Of a stretch of 64,000 nucleotides of DNA, positions 59,760 through 64,000 are shown in pieces. The position numbers were made by a program, and so were the translations under genes. Position 1 is the first letter of the stretch, and every line of letters begins with the position of its first letter. Source of the stretch: Halopiger djelfimassiliensis. Its GTDB lineage: Archaea > Halobacteriota > Halobacteria > Halobacteriales > Natrialbaceae. The stretch spans positions 281,786 through 345,785 of the forward strand of contig NZ_HG315687.1 in NCBI RefSeq assembly GCF_000455365.1, written 5' to 3'. The notes below the pieces were generated by a model. It was not told where the DNA came from. It did not search any database and saw only the letters and a list, made by a program, of their open reading frames with translations.

Positions 59760-59906
59760 GCGTGGACACTCCCGACGGGCGGCTATTTAAGCCTGTTGCC
59801 AGATAGCGTTGGGCGGGAATCGAACACGGATGACAATTATGAACTCGAAATCGCGCGAAAATTTTCGCGGGACGGCAACGGGGTCGACTGCGGGACGGGG
59901 TGACAA

Positions 59907-59914
59907 GAATTAAG
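59907..59914 (+). promoter_or_regulatory. TATA-like box deciding the Hdr-like start
   Basis: GAATTAAG lies 25-32 bases before ATG 59939, supporting a leaderless mRNA that begins there and not at the in-frame ATG at 59900. Confidence 0.45.
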
Positions 59915-59938
59915 TCACAGCCATGCACGTGCTTGTAT

Positions 59939-62125
59939 ATGAACGTGGTAGCCCAGACGGAGGTGGCGAGGGAGACGTACTGGGGGATCAGCGACACCGG
60001 GTACGCGGTGTTTTACCTGCTGGCGTTTACCGCCATCGCCGTGTTCCTCTACGGTGTCTATCAGCGGTTCAGCCGGTACGCCGAGGGCGACGACGACTCG
60101 TTCGCTCGGCTGGACGACCTCTCGAGTCGGATCGTCAACGCGTCCAAGATCGTCCTCTCGAACGAGAAACAGTTTAACAGGGACCTCTACGGCGGCCTGA
60201 TGCACTCCTTTATTCTGTGGGGCTTCCTGACGCTGTTTATCGCGACGCTGATCCTGATGGCCGAGGAGTACGCCGCCAAGAAACTCCTGCACCTCTCGTT
60301 CTGGGACGGTGACTTCTACCTCGCCTACCAGTTCATCGTCGACGCGCTGGGGCTGCTTTTCGTCGTCGGTATCGGGATGGCGATCTACCGCCGGTACTGG
60401 GTCCGAAACCACCGCCTCTGGGGCCGTCATACCTCCACCGAGGACGACGTTTTCATCTGGACGCTGTTCGCGCTCGGGGTCGGTGGCTTCCTGCTCGAGG
60501 GACTGCGCGTGTACTCACAGGGACTGCCCGACCACGAGATCGTCAGTTTCGTCGCCTACGGGATGGCGCTTGGCTTCGAGGCGATCGGGCTACCGACGCT
60601 GGGTGCCGAACAGGCGGGCCTGAACGGTGCCGGTCTGAACGTCGAAAACCTCCACTGGCTGGCCTGGTGGTCCCACTCGCTGATCGCGTTTTTCTTCATC
60701 GCGTGGGTCCCTTACGCCAAGCCGTTCCACATGATCTCCTCGTTCGCGAACGTCGTCACGCGCGACGAGAATGCCGGTAATCGCCTGCCGAACGTTCCGT
60801 CCGACCTCGACGCGACCAACGCCGAGTCCATCGACGACTTCACCTGGAAGGAACTGCTCGATCAGGACGCCTGTACCAAGTGTGGCCGGTGTTCGTCGGT
60901 CTGTCCCGCGAAGGCGTCCGATCGCCCGCTGGATCCGCGCAACGTCATTCTCGACCTCAAACGGTACCGTGAGGAACTCGAGGCCGGCGGCGAGGAGAAG
61001 CCGATCATCGCCGACGGCGGCACGAGCGTCATCAACACGGAGACGATGGAGTCCTGTATGGCCTGTATGGCCTGTATGGATGCCTGTCCCGTCGAGATCG
61101 AGCACCTCAAGAGCTTCACCCGACTCAACCGCCAGATGACCGATCAGGGCGACGTCGCCCCCAGCATGCAGGACGTCTTCCAGAACGTCATGCAAAACGG
61201 CAACACCTTCGGCGATTCGCCCCGGGACCGCGGCGAGTGGACGGAGGAACTCGAGTTCGACGTGGCCGACGCCCGCGAGGAGGAGGTCGATTACCTCTGG
61301 TACGTCGGCGACTTCCCGAGCTACGACGAGCGCAACAAGCAGGTCGCCCGCTCGCTGGCGACCATTCTGCAGGAAGCCGACGTCAGCTTCGGCATCCTCT
61401 TCGACGACGAGAAGTACGACGGCAACGACATCCGCCGGGTCGGCGAGGAACTGCTCTACGTCGAACTCGCCGGCCACCACGTCGAGACCTGGGAGGAGTG
61501 TGAGTTCGACAAGATCGTCTGTACCGACCCTCACTCCTACAACACGTTCAAAAACGAGTATCCGGAACTCAACTTCGACGAGTTCGCCGACGATCCGATG
61601 ATGCCCTTCGAGTACACCGACCAGTGGAACGCCGATGGAGAAATCGACGTCCTGCACTGGACGCAGGCCGTCGAGGAACTCGTCTCCGAGGGCAAACTCG
61701 ACCTGAACGGCGACGAACTCGACTACACCGTCACGTACCACGATCCCTGTCATCTTGGCCGGTACAACGACGAGTACGAGGCTCCGCGTGAACTCATCAA
61801 AGCCACGGGCTGTGAGCTCGACGAGATGCCCCGTAACCGCGACGACTCCTTCTGTTGTGGCGGCGGCGGTGGCGGCCTCTGGATGGACTTCGAGGAAGAA
61901 CCCAAACCGAGCGAGGAACGTATTCGCGAAGCGCTCGAGGACACCGACAACGGTCCCGACGTCGAGAAGTTCGTCGTCGCCTGTCCGATGTGCATGACGA
62001 TGTACGAGGACGGCCGCAAGACCGGCGGCTACGAGGACGAAATCGAGATCGTCGACGTCGCCGAACTCATCGTCGAAGCGATCGGAAAGGAAACCGAGGC
62101 GAACCTCGAGGTCGCTGCCAACTGA
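59939..62125 (+). CDS. Membrane heterodisulfide reductase-like Fe-S oxidoreductase
   Basis: A 728-residue protein fusing a NarI-like b-type cytochrome membrane domain (about 20-285, five to six helices with histidines) to two 4Fe-4S ferredoxin motifs (CTKCGRCSSVCPAKA and CMACMACMDACPVEI). Two CCG-type cysteine-rich domains follow (HDPCHLGRYN with FCCGGGGGG, and near the end VACPMCMTMYEDG). This layout matches FadF/EtfD-like quinone oxidoreductases, which pass electrons from acyl-CoA dehydrogenase ETF or thiols to membrane quinones. No etf gene is adjacent. GC-favoured codons suggest high expression. Confidence 0.92.
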   Translation: MNVVAQTEVARETYWGISDTGYAVFYLLAFTAIAVFLYGVYQRFSRYAEGDDDSFARLDDLSSRIVNASKIVLSNEKQFNRDLYGGLMHSFILWGFLTLFIATLILMAEEYAAKKLLHLSFWDGDFYLAYQFIVDALGLLFVVGIGMAIYRRYWVRNHRLWGRHTSTEDDVFIWTLFALGVGGFLLEGLRVYSQGLPDHEIVSFVAYGMALGFEAIGLPTLGAEQAGLNGAGLNVENLHWLAWWSHSLIAFFFIAWVPYAKPFHMISSFANVVTRDENAGNRLPNVPSDLDATNAESIDDFTWKELLDQDACTKCGRCSSVCPAKASDRPLDPRNVILDLKRYREELEAGGEEKPIIADGGTSVINTETMESCMACMACMDACPVEIEHLKSFTRLNRQMTDQGDVAPSMQDVFQNVMQNGNTFGDSPRDRGEWTEELEFDVADAREEEVDYLWYVGDFPSYDERNKQVARSLATILQEADVSFGILFDDEKYDGNDIRRVGEELLYVELAGHHVETWEECEFDKIVCTDPHSYNTFKNEYPELNFDEFADDPMMPFEYTDQWNADGEIDVLHWTQAVEELVSEGKLDLNGDELDYTVTYHDPCHLGRYNDEYEAPRELIKATGCELDEMPRNRDDSFCCGGGGGGLWMDFEEEPKPSEERIREALEDTDNGPDVEKFVVACPMCMTMYEDGRKTGGYEDEIEIVDVAELIVEAIGKETEANLEVAAN

Positions 62126-62295
62126 GGGACCGGCTACGCGCCCGTTTCTCAGCCACTGGATTGTCCGGTCGGAGGGCATCTCCATCGTCGTTCTCGAACC
62201 GGCGTTTCCACGCTGTAGAATATATCTTCCCCTGAAAATTATGGGAAATAAATAGATGAAAAGTTATATCTCACTTGATTCTCATTTGTCGGCTG

Positions 62296-62499
62296 ATGTC
62301 GGAGTTAGAAACCACGAGCGAGTTTACGGGAGACGCCATCTGGATCCTCATCGGGGTCCTCTGTTGTCTTCCCTACGGCGTGTACTACTATTTCAGCAAC
62401 AAAGAGACCGTTTGGATCTGCCCGGACTGTCAGGAGACGGTCAAGGTCGGTGCCTCGACGTGTAAACACTGTAACGAGGACCTGAACCAGTACCAGTAG
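62296..62499 (+). CDS. Small membrane protein with C-terminal zinc ribbon
   Basis: A 67-residue protein with one helix (AIWILIGVLCCLPYGVYYYF) followed by a zinc ribbon WICPDCQETVKVGASTCKHC. This YggL/zinc-ribbon layout is common in archaeal small proteins. It starts at ATG 62296, and the next gene begins 2 bases after its stop, so the two are likely coupled. The region upstream is AT-rich. Confidence 0.8.
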   Translation: MSELETTSEFTGDAIWILIGVLCCLPYGVYYYFSNKETVWICPDCQETVKVGASTCKHCNEDLNQYQ

Positions 62500-62500
62500 G

Positions 62501-63061
62501 ATGTGGAATCCGATCCGGGTGGTCGTACAGCGACTCGGAGAACGCGATCCGCTGTTGTTAGCACACCATCCGACCTGTGAATACTACTCCCACCACACGT
62601 TCGAGCTCTACGGCCAGCGTGTGTGTATGGGCTGTTTTATCGTCTACCCGGTGGCGATCCTGTCGTTGCTCGCGTTGAGCGTCGTGCGACTCGTTCGACC
62701 GGCGCTGGGCCTGTTCGAGTTTCCGACGTCCGCGTTCTATCTCGCCGGGTTCGGCCTCGTGGCACCGATGGTCGTCGGCAAACTCCTTCCCGGAACGCGA
62801 ACGGCGACCACTCGCATAGCCAGCAAGGCGTTGCTTGCCGTCGGACTCGCGGTGACCGCCTTTCCGTTCGTGTTCCGTCCGGACGCTCGACTCGTGACGG
62901 CCGGCCTGTTCGTCGCCTTCCTGCTCCCGTATATCGTCCACAAGGGGCTGACGGCGACCGACGACTGTCAGGGCTGTCCGGAGGCCGCGGACTTTCCCAA
63001 CTGCTCGGGGATGTCGTTCGACGGGGAGTACCGCTATCAACCGGACGATACCGAGGAGTGA
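62501..63061 (+). CDS. DUF2085 family membrane protein
   Basis: A 186-residue protein with an N-terminal HHPTCEYYSHHTFELYGQRV and CMGCF motif (metal-binding-like), then four helices (IVYPVAILSLLALSVVRLVR; AGFGLVAPMVVGKLLPG; ALLAVGLAVTAFPFVF; LVTAGLFVAFLLPYIVHKGL). Cysteines recur late (CQGCPEAADFPNC). DUF2085 proteins are of unknown role. Coupled to the zinc-ribbon protein. Confidence 0.85.
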   Translation: MWNPIRVVVQRLGERDPLLLAHHPTCEYYSHHTFELYGQRVCMGCFIVYPVAILSLLALSVVRLVRPALGLFEFPTSAFYLAGFGLVAPMVVGKLLPGTRTATTRIASKALLAVGLAVTAFPFVFRPDARLVTAGLFVAFLLPYIVHKGLTATDDCQGCPEAADFPNCSGMSFDGEYRYQPDDTEE

Positions 63062-63117
63062 GTGATCGTCGGGTTCCGGCCGGCGATGCAGTCACAGACC
63101 CACCGGGGACGCGCCGA

Positions 63118-64000
63118 TCAGTCCTCGATCTCGATCGCCGGCCTTCCGGGTTCGGCGTTTTTCAGCACGCTCTCGTCGGCCTCGTCGGCGCGAACCACCC
63201 GGACCGGCGCGTCGAACTCCCGTTCGAGCAGCCACGCGGCGGCCTCGAGCGCGTCGTGTTCTTCCTCGGGTGCGAGCGTCCGCTCGAGGGCTTCCCGCTC
63301 GACCTGCAGATCCTGTCCGAAACTGGCGGCGGCGTCGCCCTGCTCGCGGATGTGTGACTCGCCCATGAGTTCGCCGATCAGGTTGTCGGCGTCGCTTTCG
63401 ATCGCGATCTCGAGGGCATCGTACTTCCAGTCGGGGGCGATGACGACGTCGATCCGCTGGGGATCCTCGATCCCGGCCACGTCGATGATGTCCCGCACGT
63501 CCTCGCGGGTGTTCTCGACCAGCCGCCGGCGCTTTTCGACGCGGTCGCGGTCGACGTCGGCGGTCGGCCACCCGGCGTCGACCACGAAGCCGTCGTGGCC
63601 GAGTTCGTCCCACAGCTCCTCGGTGAGGTGGGGTGCGACGGGCGCGAGCAGCCGAACCACGGCCGACAGTCCCCGCTCGTAGGTTTCCGCGTGGGGGTCA
63701 GTGTAGTCGGCGTACTGACGGAGCGTCCGCACGAGGTCCTGCGTCTCCCGCAGCGCGCGGTTGAACGTCAGGTCCGCGTACTCGTCGGTAGCGATGGCGA
63801 CCGTCGCGTCGATTTCGGCGTCGACGTAGCTGGCGACGGCGTCGTCGTCGCCGTCCGGTTGCTCCGCGGCGGCGTCTTCGACCATCCCCTTCAGCCGAGC
63901 GAGGAAGGCGTAGGTCGAGCGGACGCCCTCCTCGCTCCAGTCGAAGTCGCGTTCGGGCTGGGCGGCCTGCATCATGAACAGCCGCGCGGTGTCCGCGCCG
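63118..64000 (-). CDS. leuS: Leucyl-tRNA synthetase, C-terminal part (cut by window edge)
   Basis: The 3' part of leuS: 294 residues reading ADTARLFMMQAAQPERDFDW near the window edge, then the anticodon-binding domain (FNRALRETQDLVRTLRQYAD; LAPVAPHLTEELWDELG) and the archaeal C-terminal extension (VIAPDWKYDALEIAIES; EYDALE-like acidic end). The KMSKS motif and the catalytic domain lie beyond the right edge. Together with ileS this gives two class Ia synthetases on this stretch. Confidence 0.95.
   Translation of the reverse strand, partial: GADTARLFMMQAAQPERDFDWSEEGVRSTYAFLARLKGMVEDAAAEQPDGDDDAVASYVDAEIDATVAIATDEYADLTFNRALRETQDLVRTLRQYADYTDPHAETYERGLSAVVRLLAPVAPHLTEELWDELGHDGFVVDAGWPTADVDRDRVEKRRRLVENTREDVRDIIDVAGIEDPQRIDVVIAPDWKYDALEIAIESDADNLIGELMGESHIREQGDAAASFGQDLQVEREALERTLAPEEEHDALEAAAWLLEREFDAPVRVVRADEADESVLKNAEPGRPAIEIED

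Noticed and set aside
59815-59835. GGGAATCGAACAC, tRNA T-loop-like
   Set aside because: The stem fails at its second base pair and there is no cloverleaf around it.

Overview
This window is a stretch of haloarchaeal chromosome (class Halobacteria). The evidence is the high GC content, the very acidic proteins with Asp/Glu-rich linkers, twin-arginine lipoprotein signals, a PGF-CTERM surface protein, a plant-type ferredoxin of the halobacterial kind, and many leaderless genes with a TATA-like box about 25 to 35 bases before the start codon. The heavy use of CTCGAG and the family mix suggest the Natrialbales, but that is an inference. Apart from a CRISPR array tail at the left edge, the content is mostly core metabolism and transport. 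I see no insertion sequence, rRNA or tRNA gene.

Layout. 1-330: leader-distal end of a CRISPR array, then a candidate structured RNA with its own TATA box. 0.46-12.5 kb: a small zinc protein, hisI, a coiled-coil protein, an HTH/DUF2178 operon, a site-2 protease, UspA, an HPP protein, an exported beta-propeller, phosphoglucomutase/phosphomannomutase, lipoproteins and PRPP synthetase. 12.7-18.2 kb: an H-NOX-like protein lacking the usual haem-ligand histidine, a PGF-CTERM metallopeptidase, the azlCD exporter with a methyltransferase, and an HTH regulator. 18.4-22 kb: ileS, whose 3' end is duplicated perfectly 200 bp downstream. 22-24.4 kb: an AT-richer pocket with a secreted trypsin-like protease and a lipoprotein. 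24.5-29 kb: uracil-DNA glycosylase, Rieske protein, HIT hydrolase, a second candidate structured RNA with two mutually exclusive folds, prepilin peptidase and ferredoxin. 29.4-34.8 kb: phosphate and SLC13 transporters, hisA and hisB. 34.8-41.9 kb: GT2 glycosyltransferase, zinc/wHTH and ACT proteins, an IMPACT-family protein and an S9 peptidase. 41.9-46.1 kb: a TAXI-type TRAP operon. 46.4-49.5 kb: a DUF2892 protein, upp, a Met/Gln-repeat protein with paired CxxxC motifs, and a DUF5828 protein. 49.6-53 kb: a polar amino-acid ABC transporter. 53-64 kb: a second phosphate permease, a CNNM/CorC-like protein, a glutaredoxin-like and cysteine-free peroxiredoxin-like pair, Sua5, a Cas4-like protein with a degenerate active site, a Cmi4-like protein, a membrane Hdr-like electron-transfer protein, two small membrane proteins and the 3' part of leuS.

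How the parts connect. hisI, hisA and hisB are dispersed. PRPP synthetase feeds both histidine synthesis and uracil salvage (upp). Four clear transport systems (azlCD, SLC13/PiT, TRAP-TAXI, amino-acid ABC) suggest an organic-acid and amino-acid user. The best candidates for undescribed biology are the two structured RNAs, the Met/CxxxC protein, the H-NOX protein with Thr at the haem-ligand position, and the cysteine-free peroxiredoxin-like protein translationally coupled to a CPYC thioltransferase.
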